This document shows positions 46,497-54,192 of a stretch of DNA of 64,000 nt, in pieces. Source of the DNA: Bacteroidota bacterium (GTDB lineage Bacteria > Bacteroidota > Bacteroidia > UBA4408); assembly GCA_016718805.1 (NCBI GenBank), contig JADKCP010000005.1:106308-170307 (forward strand), given 5' to 3'. Position numbers and translations under genes: made by a program. Under the pieces are notes generated by a model. It saw only the letters and a program-made list of their open reading frames with translations, did not search any database and had not been told where the DNA came from. Position 1 is the first letter of the stretch; every line of letters starts with the position of its first letter.

Positions 46497-48533
46497 TCAT
46501 TTTTTCAATGATTGTACTTTAAGGTCAAACCAACTTTCTTCGTCTGCTCTAATTTGTTGAAAATCAATTTTCAAAATGTCCCTATAACCAGTCAAAGAAT
46601 CCTTTTCGTTTATTAACTTGATATCTGAAACATAGTGATAAACTTTGCTGTCATTGATATAAACCGAATCATACTTTTTCTTCAATATAAACTCAATTGG
46701 ATTTGTGTCTTCTTTTGATTTGTATATTCCAGTAACTCCGCCTTCGCAATTGAACTTATTTGCTAGATGAATTGCTACGAAATCCCTTTCATCCTGGTGA
46801 ATCCCCTTTTGAACTACTACTCCATTATTGCCACTGCTGCATTCCGTTCTTATTAAGTGAACCCAACCAATCCATTTTGTTCCATTTCTGTTTCCGTCAG
46901 AAACCATATTGATTAAGTCATGTTTAATAAGAGATGTCATAAATGAAGTTTCCATTATTTCCTCAGAAATAATTGGAAATTCAAGGAAGGTCACCTCATT
47001 TGGTTTACGAATAAATGATTTTGAGGAAGGAATTTTACCTTCAATTTTGTTGAACACTATTTCATTTGTAGACAAATTGTAATAGAAGGTTGAAATTTCC
47101 CTAAATTGATTTTCATTATTTATTGTAAGCAATGGTTGCATAGATTTTTCCTTCTGTTCTTTGAATATTCTATTTTTCTCTTTTAGCTTATCCCAGTATG
47201 TGTGCAAGATTAATCTCTCAGAAAGAACCTTGTCATCATCTATGTCTAAAGTAAAAGCATAAGACGGAACGAGAACATAATTATCCTGTTCAATGTTTTT
47301 AAGAATATTAAAATTGTTAACATTAACTGGTAGGTTAGAGCCGATTCGCTCTACTGCAAAAACGGCTGGTCGATTTAAGTTTTTCCACATCATGTTAATG
47401 TCATCCAATACATATCTTTCCTTGAACTGGATTCTAGCATAATCCCATTCATCTTTATTGTTTGTTTCGGTTATCTCTTTAATTGAGTAAATCCCAACTT
47501 TATCATTCACTTTCAACTGTACAACTTTGTTACTTCTCAAATAAGTAAAAACTTTGTCGTCGCTTTCTGTGGTAATAAATCTTGGCTCAAAAAATAGCTG
47601 ACTATCTAATTCTGTGTATGAATCACCTGTATAGTAAAATAATCTATCTCCAAATTTTTCAGGCATAAATGCACACACATAAGATAAGAAATCCTTAGTT
47701 CTATCATCGCCACTCCATAAATCTTCAAAGTGGTTTTCAGCATACTTACCTAATTCTGATTCCAAGTTTGTAAGCAAATTAGGAATCTTATCAGTCGGCA
47801 ATTTAGGTGCGTAGAATGAAACATAAGTATTCGTATTGTTTGATATCATTACAACAGATGGCATTGATTCAAAAATCTTTACATTCAAATTCTTCAATCT
47901 GATTTTATCGGTTTTATCAATAATGTAATAGAGGTGAAAGAGTTTCATTATTCCTGTATGCATATCCATAACATCCCTCTTCTTTTCGTTATACATTTTC
48001 TTACCAATGTCTTTACTTATACTCAAATCCTCAAATCGCTGTTTTGCAGCATTACTATTAGGATGTAAAAGAAGTATTCTAACATTTACATCATTTTCAA
48101 CAATTGCATAATAAAGTGAGTTAAGAAAAGCATCCTTCCACTTATGATGTCTCTTTGTTAGTGGTATTTCGCTTCTAATGTCTGCTTCAGTAATTGTAAG
48201 GTATGATTTTAAGAAAGTATCAAGTAACAAGAACTTTTTTTGTGTTATTTTCTTATTGCGAATACTATCAACTATTCCTTTTGCAGGTCTTGTAACAACT
48301 TTGGTTATACCAAATAAGTAATTGACATTTAACTCTAGAAATAGATAAACTATCAATGCAGTTGTCAAGTCAGGGGCTAGGTGTTCAATGAAAATTTCAA
48401 TGTAATTTTTCGTTGTACCTTCTGGAGTCAAAAGAAAAGAACCCACTGACCATGCTATAATTAACAACCAAACAGTCAAGAATATTGAAACTCTAAAAAC
48501 TCTGTTGTTGACTTTTTTATTAAACCATTCCAT
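46497..48533 (-). CDS. Membrane protein with PLD-like and C-terminal 2OG-Fe(II) dioxygenase domains
   Basis: 678 residues. Two N-terminal membrane helices (about 14-34 and 48-68) are followed by a cytosolic PLD-like segment without HKD motifs (about 110-270; DVNVRILLLHPNSNAAKQRF and VKIFESMPSVVMISN). Residues about 460-675 match the PF10014-type 2-oxoglutarate/iron dioxygenase. Iron ligands are H579-x-D581 (GIHQDERDFVAIHL) and H633 (KVYHYVSDI), and the 2OG-binding Arg651 is in GYRDILKIDF. PF10014 enzymes hydroxylate free amino acids. Fusion to a membrane/PLD-like sensor is unusual to me. It sits in the attC array beside a cyclase-fold gene, suggesting a defence or stress system. Confidence 0.65.
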   Translation of the reverse strand: MEWFNKKVNNRVFRVSIFLTVWLLIIAWSVGSFLLTPEGTTKNYIEIFIEHLAPDLTTALIVYLFLELNVNYLFGITKVVTRPAKGIVDSIRNKKITQKKFLLLDTFLKSYLTITEADIRSEIPLTKRHHKWKDAFLNSLYYAIVENDVNVRILLLHPNSNAAKQRFEDLSISKDIGKKMYNEKKRDVMDMHTGIMKLFHLYYIIDKTDKIRLKNLNVKIFESMPSVVMISNNTNTYVSFYAPKLPTDKIPNLLTNLESELGKYAENHFEDLWSGDDRTKDFLSYVCAFMPEKFGDRLFYYTGDSYTELDSQLFFEPRFITTESDDKVFTYLRSNKVVQLKVNDKVGIYSIKEITETNNKDEWDYARIQFKERYVLDDINMMWKNLNRPAVFAVERIGSNLPVNVNNFNILKNIEQDNYVLVPSYAFTLDIDDDKVLSERLILHTYWDKLKEKNRIFKEQKEKSMQPLLTINNENQFREISTFYYNLSTNEIVFNKIEGKIPSSKSFIRKPNEVTFLEFPIISEEIMETSFMTSLIKHDLINMVSDGNRNGTKWIGWVHLIRTECSSGNNGVVVQKGIHQDERDFVAIHLANKFNCEGGVTGIYKSKEDTNPIEFILKKKYDSVYINDSKVYHYVSDIKLINEKDSLTGYRDILKIDFQQIRADEESWFDLKVQSLKK

Positions 48534-48616
48534 GCTGTATTTTTTATCTGTTATTCTTATTTTTTTTTACTCATAAATGGTGTCATTTTAAATTCAAAAT
48601 GTCGCCACACGTTTTC

Positions 48617-48748
48617 GGATTACGGGTTTCAGATTGCCGATGGGTGAGCCTTTCAGCACAAATGTTCTTTCGGAGCAAAGAACATTCTGTAACCACAAAA
48701 CTGTCTGTGGAGCAGGAAACCCAGACTATTGCAAATGTGCTGTTATGC
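48617..48748 (-). other. attC site (left core eroded)
   Basis: The left core reads GGATTAC (TAC in place of AAC), then the 9-nt spacer GGGTTTCAG and ATTGCCGATGGG. The right half is CTATTGCAAATGTGCTGTTA with GTTATGC at 48742-48748. The loop resembles those at 41984, 51497 and 54187. It lies 3' of the AbiC-like gene. Confidence 0.65.
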
Positions 48749-48785
48749 GTAGTTATTCTTTGCCTAACTTTATAGGTTTCGATGT

Positions 48786-49502
48786 TCATATACCGAGTTT
48801 AGTGTCTGTCCCTTGAAATGTAAACATATAGTCAAGAACAATAATTATGTCTTGGTGAGCAGGATTGAACTGATTAAATGTAACTGCTTGTTTTTGGAGA
48901 TTTGTAAATAAGTCACGATAAATGATGCGATATAAATATTGTGCTTGCCTCTTTAGATTTTCACTTTCGTCCGAACTTTTACTTGACAAGTCGAATATCT
49001 CTTCAAATTCAATTAGTAAATATGTTGCCTTATTAATTGCTTGTTGATGCACTCGTCCTTGTGAAAGTTGTGTCGTAATTTGATTGTGTAAATTACTAAT
49101 GTCATATGGGTCGCCTTTGAGCCAATTTAATCTGTCGTTTATAATTTTAAATATTTCGAGATTTCTTGTCTGAACTGTCGCCTTAACTTGTTCCTTAAAA
49201 GCTAAATAAACAAGGATTGCACCTATCCCATTTATAAATGGTGCTGTTAATCCTCCAATTGTGTCTCCAATTTCACCGGTGCTACCAGTTGCACTTTTGT
49301 AAACATTAAAAACAGGAAGTGTAAATAAAAAAGGAACGACAAGTATTATCAGCAACAACAGAATTACAAGTTGAACGATGTCTGAACGGTCGTGATTATA
49401 GTCCTTATTTGTCAAATGTTTGGCGGTCTGTGTCAACTCGTATAGCAACCAAAGTACGAGTCCCAAAAGCAATAATGTAATTGTCAGAATTAGAATATTC
49501 AT
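48786..49502 (-). CDS. AbiC-like phage abortive infection membrane protein
   Basis: 238 residues. Two or three N-terminal membrane helices surround the signature GEIGDTIGGLTAPFINGIGA, followed by YLAFKEQVKATVQTRNLEIF and a helical C-terminal domain. This resembles the putative phage abortive infection family (putAbiC) and related membrane effectors. It occupies one cassette: the 5' end after GTT at 48742 (ATGCGTAGTTAT) is complementary to the bases before AAC at 49535 (ATAATTACGCAT). Confidence 0.6.
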   Translation of the reverse strand: MNILILTITLLLLGLVLWLLYELTQTAKHLTNKDYNHDRSDIVQLVILLLLIILVVPFLFTLPVFNVYKSATGSTGEIGDTIGGLTAPFINGIGAILVYLAFKEQVKATVQTRNLEIFKIINDRLNWLKGDPYDISNLHNQITTQLSQGRVHQQAINKATYLLIEFEEIFDLSSKSSDESENLKRQAQYLYRIIYRDLFTNLQKQAVTFNQFNPAHQDIIIVLDYMFTFQGTDTKLGI

Positions 49503-49530
49503 TGTGTCTGGTTCGGTGTCTTATAATTAC

Positions 49531-49662
49531 GCATAACGTTTTGCAGCTACAAGAAGTTGGCGATTTCGGAGACGAAAACTGTCTGCCACCACTGAAATTG
49601 ATACGAAGAACATAGCTTCATTTAACCACTGAATCGCCAATTTCTTGTAGGTGCTGTTATAA
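49531..49662 (-). other. attC site (well preserved)
   Basis: GCATAAC (49531-49537), the spacer GTTTTGCAG and CTACAAGAAGTTGGCGATT pair with AATCGCCAATTTCTTGTAG, spacer GTGCT and GTTATAA (49656-49662). Pairing covers about 18 of 19 bp. Spacers of 9 nt on one side and 5 nt on the other recur in other sites of the array. Confidence 0.85.
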
Positions 49663-49675
49663 CCAGGCCTTCTTT

Positions 49676-50011
49676 TCATTCTGCCAATTTAATATTAAAT
49701 CCGTGTTCAAGAACATTCATAGTCACGATGAAAATTAATAGTGTCAACATAAGCCACCAATAGGCACTCTTAAGTTTATTGAGTGTCTGAGTTATTTTAA
49801 AAGTCTTAATGTCGTTAGGGTCTTCTTTGATTTTAAAAGGCAAGGTCATTGACGCTAAAAAACTAATAATTTCACCTTCCGCTGATTTGTCGAAAATTTT
49901 GCCGTCTTTGATTGCGTAAAGTCTAAAGATTAAAATAAGTCGAGTTATTACAATTGTAAAAATGCTTACAAAGAAAATAATAACATATGTTATTGCTATT
50001 GTTTTACCCAT
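49676..50011 (-). CDS. Small membrane protein of unknown function
   Basis: 111 residues with membrane helices at about 5-30 and 85-105 and a charged cytosolic loop between them. I do not recognise it. It is 3 bp downstream of the next membrane gene, and the two share one cassette. The attC right core is 14 bp from its stop codon. As cassette cargo of unknown function it could be a small two-component membrane effector, but nothing in its sequence shows this. Confidence 0.6.
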   Translation of the reverse strand: MGKTIAITYVIIFFVSIFTIVITRLILIFRLYAIKDGKIFDKSAEGEIISFLASMTLPFKIKEDPNDIKTFKITQTLNKLKSAYWWLMLTLLIFIVTMNVLEHGFNIKLAE

Positions 50012-50014
50012 TGT

Positions 50015-50518
50015 CTATGAAATTAATTTTTGAGCTTTGGGCTGAATATACCAAACGCCAATTGGGAAAAACCAAAATGCAAAAAAGTAACCGAAGGATT
50101 TGTCAAAGCCCACAACTTTTCCCTCTATTGTTGACATAAGCATTTTAGCTGCAAAATAAAAAACATACATAATGCTCCACATTAAGTAAATGTGAAGCGG
50201 TATAATTACCCAAATAGAATTTCCAAATTCTTTGTAGTTGTCTTGATTTATTGAATAGCCACCGTTAAATAGAAAAGTAATTGCTGTCAAGTAAACGATT
50301 AAAAACAAGAAACTTACTTTAAAATAGGTCGGCTTAATTCCGTGTCCTTCTGGAAGTCTGTCATACGAAGCTGTCCCAATGGTGTATACCCAACCAAGGT
50401 AGATTGTAAACCAAGCAATTTGAACAATTTGTCCAACTGTCGAGTCGTCTGTAAAAATGAATGGCAAAAAAAGTATTAGAAACATTTGCCAGTGTTTTAG
50501 TCGAAGTAATATTTTCAT
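50015..50518 (-). CDS. Polytopic membrane protein of unknown function
   Basis: 167 residues with about four membrane helices (near 10-25, 33-50, 68-85, 100-130) and a C-terminal segment (SFGYFFAFWFFPIGVWYIQP) typical of small Bacteroidota inner-membrane proteins. No domain recognised. First gene of a two-gene cassette. Its upstream end (GGCTTGGTTATAAC, 50537-50550) is complementary to the far end of the same cassette (GTTATAACCAGGCC, 49656-49669). Confidence 0.6.
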   Translation of the reverse strand: MKILLRLKHWQMFLILFLPFIFTDDSTVGQIVQIAWFTIYLGWVYTIGTASYDRLPEGHGIKPTYFKVSFLFLIVYLTAITFLFNGGYSINQDNYKEFGNSIWVIIPLHIYLMWSIMYVFYFAAKMLMSTIEGKVVGFDKSFGYFFAFWFFPIGVWYIQPKAQKLIS

Positions 50519-50543
50519 CGTCTGTGTCGACCTTTAGGCTTGG

Positions 50544-50750
50544 TTATAACGTTCTGCGTGCAGGCGAGGTGTTTTATTTTGGGCTTTCGTTGCACTGTCT
50601 TGTCGTCAAAAATATTGCAATAAAGTTACACAAATTTCAACCTTAAAATATATTGCAATATTTTTTCTTGCAGGAAGTAGTAGCGAGGTAATCATTTTAT
50701 AAACCATCAGACCGCCCAAAATGAGACATCTCGCTTGCACGCTGTTATAT
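50544..50750 (-). other. attC site with long loop
   Basis: TTATAAC (50544-50550), GTTCT, then GCGTGCAGGCGAGGTGT, pairing with ACATCTCGCTTGCACGC and GTTATAT (50744-50750). Pairing is nearly perfect over 16 bp. The loop is about 155 nt, longer than in the other sites. Confidence 0.8.
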
Positions 50751-51139
50751 GCTGAGGGCTCCGGCACAAATTTTCGAATTTACTGCACACTTTACAAAAA
50801 TCGCTTTGAAAAAAGTTCTATTACAGTCCGCTCAATTGTGTTTGTCCACATTGAAAAAACCGAGCAACTCAAATGTCAATAAAATTGTCTAAGAGTGAAT
50901 GTCACGAAATAGTTGTCAGCACGAAAATTTCACGAAACAAAAGTCTAGTCTTGAATGTCCACGAGTGCAAGTCACGAAACAATTGTCAGCGAGTGAATGT
51001 CACGTCAAAAATTCAAGTGTCAAGTTACCAAAAAAACAAACACAATTGTCACGAAATTCTATTGGCAAACTGTAAAATTAAAAAGCAATTTTTGTTCAAC
51101 GTCACTTGGCTACAATCTTCATGAGCCCTTTGCATATAA
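50751..51139. mobile_element. Cassette without a recognisable gene, containing degenerate 28-nt repeats
   Basis: The ends GTTATATGCTGAGGGCT (50744-50760) and AGCCCTTTGCATATAAC (51124-51140) are complementary, the hallmark of a cassette. No minus-strand gene is visible. An 83-codon plus-strand frame (50873-51124) is unlikely to be real. Inside are about three degenerate copies of GAGTGAATGTCACGAAACAA (start of a unit of about 28 nt) near 50893, 50962 and 50991. It may encode an RNA or be a decayed gene. Confidence 0.55.
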
Positions 51140-51357
51140 CTTGCATATACCCGTCAATTTCTAAAAATTAATAACGCATATCTATAAATAAATGCATGAA
51201 ATGTGCAATCATCTTTAAAAATACTAAATATACTTTTAGCACCAACTACATCATCAAACTAAAACCTACCCAAACCAATCAAAACAAAAACAAAAAAACA
51301 ATACGTAGAACTACCTGATTTTAAATTATTTTAAATTGGCGCTAAACATAGTATTAA
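51140..51357 (-). mobile_element. Gene-less repeated unit 1, copy B
   Basis: About 218 bp between AAC 51138-51140 and AAC 51356-51358, very similar to copies A and C. The minus-strand promoter-like pair is kept: TTTG (51255-51258), 22 nt, TATATTTA (51225-51232). It points into the gene-less repeat cassette. Confidence 0.6.
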
Positions 51358-51502
51358 CAAGGTGTGTAGGGAGTATTTTGCAAATGGTAGGAAAATTTGG
51401 TTTTTAAAAACTTGGCATTTTTTGGGGAGGGGCTTGTGAAAAAACTTCAACTTTTAATGTCCCCTATTTTTCGCCAAAAAGTAAAATAAACATGCCACTT
51501 AT
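51358..51502. repeat. Repeated unit 2, copy B
   Basis: About 145 bp from AAC 51356-51358 to an eroded core (ATC, 51501-51503), matching the copy at 54048-54192 along its whole length, including AACTTGGCATTTTTTGGGGA-like and CTTCAACTTTTAATGTCC stretches. No ORF. It looks like a second gene-less unit whose right core has mutated. Confidence 0.55.
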
Positions 51503-51628
51503 CGTTTTGCAGATTCGCGATAGGTGGGATTCTTACCACAAATGTTTATGCGAAGCACAAAACTCTAGGCTACCACAAAACTGTAAGCGGAGCAAGAAAC
51601 CCCGCCTATTGCCAATGTGCTGTTATCA
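51497..51628 (-). other. attC site (left core eroded)
   Basis: ACTTATC in place of a core ending AAC, then the conserved spacer GTTTTGCAG and ATTCGCGATAGGTGGG. The right half is CCCGCCTATTGCCAATGTGC with GTTATCA at 51622-51628. It lies 14 bp 3' of the metallo-beta-lactamase gene. Confidence 0.72.
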
Positions 51629-51641
51629 GTAGTTTTTCTTC

Positions 51642-52373
51642 TCATTTCTGTCTGAGCAATTTTAAAGTGTGGTGTAATCCTTCATTACTTGCCCAACCGA
51701 AATGTCCCGGAATTAGATAAGTTGGTTTCGGATATTTCTTCATTAAATTTTTAATGGTAGCTGACCACTCGTTCAAATTTGCATCGGCAATGTTTCCAAG
51801 TCCGTTATTGTCTGTGCTTTTTACCAAGCAGCCACCATAAAGAATTTTAGCATCGTTGAACCAAACTACAATATTGTCTTTAGTGTGTCCTTCTCCTGCA
51901 TAATAAGTTTGAAAACTGTGATTGCCGAAATTAAAAGTTGTGTCATTGGTGAAATAAAATTCCGCTTGTTTTTCGTTATGTTGTTTACACAAATCAAAAG
52001 TTTGTTTTGAAGAATACGTTTTGACGCTTTTGCTTTTATAATATTCAAGTCCTGCTGTTCTGTCATCGTGAAAGTGAGTTGCAATACACGCCACAACTTT
52101 ATTATTGTGTCGGTTGGCAATGCTGTCAAGCAAGGTCTGAAATTGTGTTGTGTCCCAAGGTGTGTCAAACAATACTACTCCTTTGTCGGTAAGGCAATAC
52201 ATTCCGTTTGATGGAAAAGGGTTTCCGTTTATTGGTTTGTAAGTAGTGAAAATGTAATAGTCGCCTATTAGATGAGAGATTTTTAAGTTTTCAGAAGTCT
52301 TTTTTTGAGCATAAACTGTCAGCTCCAAAAAGGTCAAGATTGTAAGGATAATATGTCTGAATGCGGTTGTCAT
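51642..52373 (-). CDS. Subclass B1 metallo-beta-lactamase
   Basis: 243 residues with a signal peptide (MTTAFRHIILTILTFLELTVYAQ). All six B1 zinc ligands are present: H100-x-H102-x-D104 (THFHDDRTAG), H163 (GEGHTKDNIVVW), C182 (YGGCLVKS) and H224 (IPGHFGWAS). The substrate-binding lysine of B1 enzymes (K185) and the Asn of GLGNIADAN are also kept. It should hydrolyse penicillins, cephalosporins and carbapenems in the periplasm. An in-frame ATG at 52394 lies across the cassette junction, so ATG 52373 is chosen. The unit-1 promoter lies directly upstream. The cassette ends are complementary (51622 GTTATCAGTA; 52379 TACTGGTAAC). Confidence 0.9.
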   Translation of the reverse strand: MTTAFRHIILTILTFLELTVYAQKKTSENLKISHLIGDYYIFTTYKPINGNPFPSNGMYCLTDKGVVLFDTPWDTTQFQTLLDSIANRHNNKVVACIATHFHDDRTAGLEYYKSKSVKTYSSKQTFDLCKQHNEKQAEFYFTNDTTFNFGNHSFQTYYAGEGHTKDNIVVWFNDAKILYGGCLVKSTDNNGLGNIADANLNEWSATIKNLMKKYPKPTYLIPGHFGWASNEGLHHTLKLLRQK

Positions 52374-52387
52374 TAAATTACTGGTAA

Positions 52388-52602
52388 CTTGCATATACCC
52401 GTCAATTTCTAAAAATTAATAATGCATATCTAAATAAATGCATGAAACACTCAATCATCTTTAAAATTACTAAATATACACTTAGCAATAACTACATCAT
52501 CAAATTAAATCCACCCAAACCAATCAAAACAAAAACAAAAAAACAATACGTAGAACTACTTGATTTTTAATTATTTTTAATTGGTGTAAAGCATAGTATT
52601 AA
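52388..52602 (-). mobile_element. Gene-less repeated unit 1, copy C (upstream of metallo-beta-lactamase)
   Basis: 215 bp between AAC 52386-52388 and AAC 52601-52603. The promoter-like pair on the minus strand is TTTG (52501-52504), 22 nt, TATATTTA (52471-52478), placing transcription start about 90 bp before the lactamase ATG. Beyond its right end the sequence differs completely from copies A and B, which defines the unit's edge. Confidence 0.65.
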
Positions 52603-52727
52603 CGGAATGCCGCTACCCGAAGAGCGGGATTTTGAAAACGAAATTACTTTAAAAAATTGATGATTCTTTTACTTTTCAATATTCATGCGAAGACGAATGC
52701 CCGCCTTTTGGGTAGGTGCTGTTATGT
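52597..52727 (-). other. attC site overlapping the glycosyltransferase 3' end
   Basis: TATTAAC (52597-52603), spacer GGAATGCCG, CTACCCGAAGAGCGGG. The right half is CCCGCCTTTTGGGTAG, spacer GTGCT, GTTATGT (52721-52727). The right half encodes the last residues of the glycosyltransferase (HNSTYPKGGHSSSHEY), so the gene's stop lies inside the attC loop. Confidence 0.82.
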
Positions 52728-54001
52728 GCCGTATTTTGTTTGTCACTAAAGTATTTTTCAATTTCAGTAATTGCATTGTCAAGTCCGTTTTCGTCTCTGA
52801 TTTGTTGTCCAACTGTCATAACATTATTTTTAATCTCATCTGCATGTATTTTTTGAATGGCGGAAATAAGTTTGTCAGCTGATAATGATTTAATTGGCAA
52901 ATGAACTCCTAATTTTTTACGTTCAACTATTTTCCCCCAAGTAGGTTGGTCAGTGTAAAATGAAACAATGATTACTGGTAAATTGTGTCTTAACATAGTT
53001 GCCAAAGTACCTGCTCCACCATGAAAAACACCAAATTTACACTTAGGTAAAATTTTTTCGTGATTTACATATTTGGTTACAAACAAATTATTGTGTTTGG
53101 GTAAATTGTCGAACTGTGACCAACCAGTACAAAACAAAATTCGTTCATTAGTTTTCTTTAAAACTTCTGTCAAGATTTCAGAAAATTTTTCTGTATTTCC
53201 AACTCCATTACTTCCAAAACCGATATAGATAGGTTTATCGCCATTTAATAACCAGTCTGTAAGTTCTTTTGGTGTTTGGTCTAAAAAATGATTTTCCCTT
53301 TTTTGTTCCGGAATATTGATAAACCCCGTTATTTTATGATGACTTTCCCAGTCTTTTGGTTGTGGAATTAGTGACTGGCTTAAACAGTATAAGTCCAATA
53401 TTTTTTGTTTGTCAAGGTAAGTGACTAAATTCTCTTTTAACTCAGGCAAATCAAGCTCTTTTCTATACTCGTTGGTGTCTTGCTTTATAAATTTCCAAAA
53501 GAAACCTTGTGCAATTTTATACGTGAGTTTGTTGTACCAAGAAAAATTTAAAAAGTCAAAGTCGCCTAATGGAAATTCAGTCGTTGGAACAACTGGTGGC
53601 ATAAAATAAGTTAATGCCACCTTCTTGTTCTGTTTTTCCGCAATAGCACTTACAATAGGAATGGTCATTGAGTTGGCAATGATGAAATCAACTTTTGAAA
53701 TGGCTTCGTGATAACTTTTTCTCAACGGCTCTCTATTGTCGTGAAGTACTTTAAAATAATACTTCATCAATTTTATTGAGTTCTCGGTTTGCAAAATACT
53801 TTGTCCTTCTGTCGAGTTCATCATTGTTTCAGCATTTCCCCAAAGTGGTTGAAAAGCTACACCAAAGCCTTCCACAAAGTTTTTGAAATCTTCCGTTGCA
53901 GAAAGGGTTACTTGATGTCCTTTATCCATAAGTCCAAGAGCTAAGGCAACATAGGGCTGTAAATCTCCTCTGGTTCCGTATGTAAATATTCCTATGTTCA
54001 T
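52676..54001 (-). CDS. GT1-family (UGT-like) glycosyltransferase
   Basis: 441 residues. N-terminal signature IFTYGTRGDLQPYVALALGL and C-terminal nucleotide-sugar motif FGVFHGGAGTLATMLRHNLP followed by VSFYTDQPTWGKIV match the bacterial UGT/sterol-glucosyltransferase and macrolide-glycosyltransferase group. Such enzymes attach sugars to lipids, polyketides or antibiotics. The acceptor cannot be read here. The resistance-like setting allows an antibiotic-modifying role, but this is speculation. Roughly the last 16 residues come from attC sequence. The cassette ends at 54046 (CACATAAC), complementary to GTTATGTG at 52721. Confidence 0.85.
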   Translation of the reverse strand: MNIGIFTYGTRGDLQPYVALALGLMDKGHQVTLSATEDFKNFVEGFGVAFQPLWGNAETMMNSTEGQSILQTENSIKLMKYYFKVLHDNREPLRKSYHEAISKVDFIIANSMTIPIVSAIAEKQNKKVALTYFMPPVVPTTEFPLGDFDFLNFSWYNKLTYKIAQGFFWKFIKQDTNEYRKELDLPELKENLVTYLDKQKILDLYCLSQSLIPQPKDWESHHKITGFINIPEQKRENHFLDQTPKELTDWLLNGDKPIYIGFGSNGVGNTEKFSEILTEVLKKTNERILFCTGWSQFDNLPKHNNLFVTKYVNHEKILPKCKFGVFHGGAGTLATMLRHNLPVIIVSFYTDQPTWGKIVERKKLGVHLPIKSLSADKLISAIQKIHADEIKNNVMTVGQQIRDENGLDNAITEIEKYFSDKQNTAHNSTYPKGGHSSSHEY

Positions 54002-54047
54002 TTAACTTTGTCTGTCAGTTTGAGGGTTGTCGTAATATGACACATAA

Positions 54048-54192
54048 CAAGGTGTGTAGGGAGTATTTTGTAAATAGTGGAAAAATATGGTTTTTAAAAA
54101 TCTTGGCATTTTTTGGGGATTGCTTGTGAAAAAACTTCAACTTTTAATGTCCTTTATTTTTCTTCAAAAAGTAGAATAAACTTGTCACTTAA
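54048..54192. repeat. Repeated unit 2, copy D
   Basis: About 145 bp starting AAGGTGTGTAGGGAGTATTT right after AAC 54046-54048 and ending at an eroded core (AAA, 54191-54193). It is highly similar to the copy at 51358. Here it stands without unit 1, which shows that the two units are independent blocks. Confidence 0.55.

Noticed and set aside
45602..48533. Firm call of a Pycsar antiphage system
   Set aside because: The cyclase fold and a nearby membrane protein fit in outline, but the effector has a dioxygenase domain and no recognisable cyclic-nucleotide-binding domain. An attC-like fragment lies between the genes. Kept only as a hypothesis.
50876..51060. CRISPR array
   Set aside because: The repeats are degenerate, few and irregularly spaced, without unique spacers of constant length and without cas genes.
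50873..51124. 83-codon plus-strand frame inside the gene-less cassette
   Set aside because: It runs through degenerate DNA repeats, is on the opposite strand from almost all cassette genes, has an odd Cys/His/Ser-rich composition with no recognisable domain, and ends next to the cassette core.
52374..52394. Longer start for the metallo-beta-lactamase at 52394
   Set aside because: It would read across the cassette junction (TATATGCAAGTTACC) and place seven residues before a clean signal peptide. The ATG at 52373 is better.
45182..52602. Unit 1 copies as a MITE or insertion sequence
   Set aside because: No terminal inverted repeats, no target duplication other than the AAC shared by attC cores, and no transposase. 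All copies sit exactly at attC core positions.
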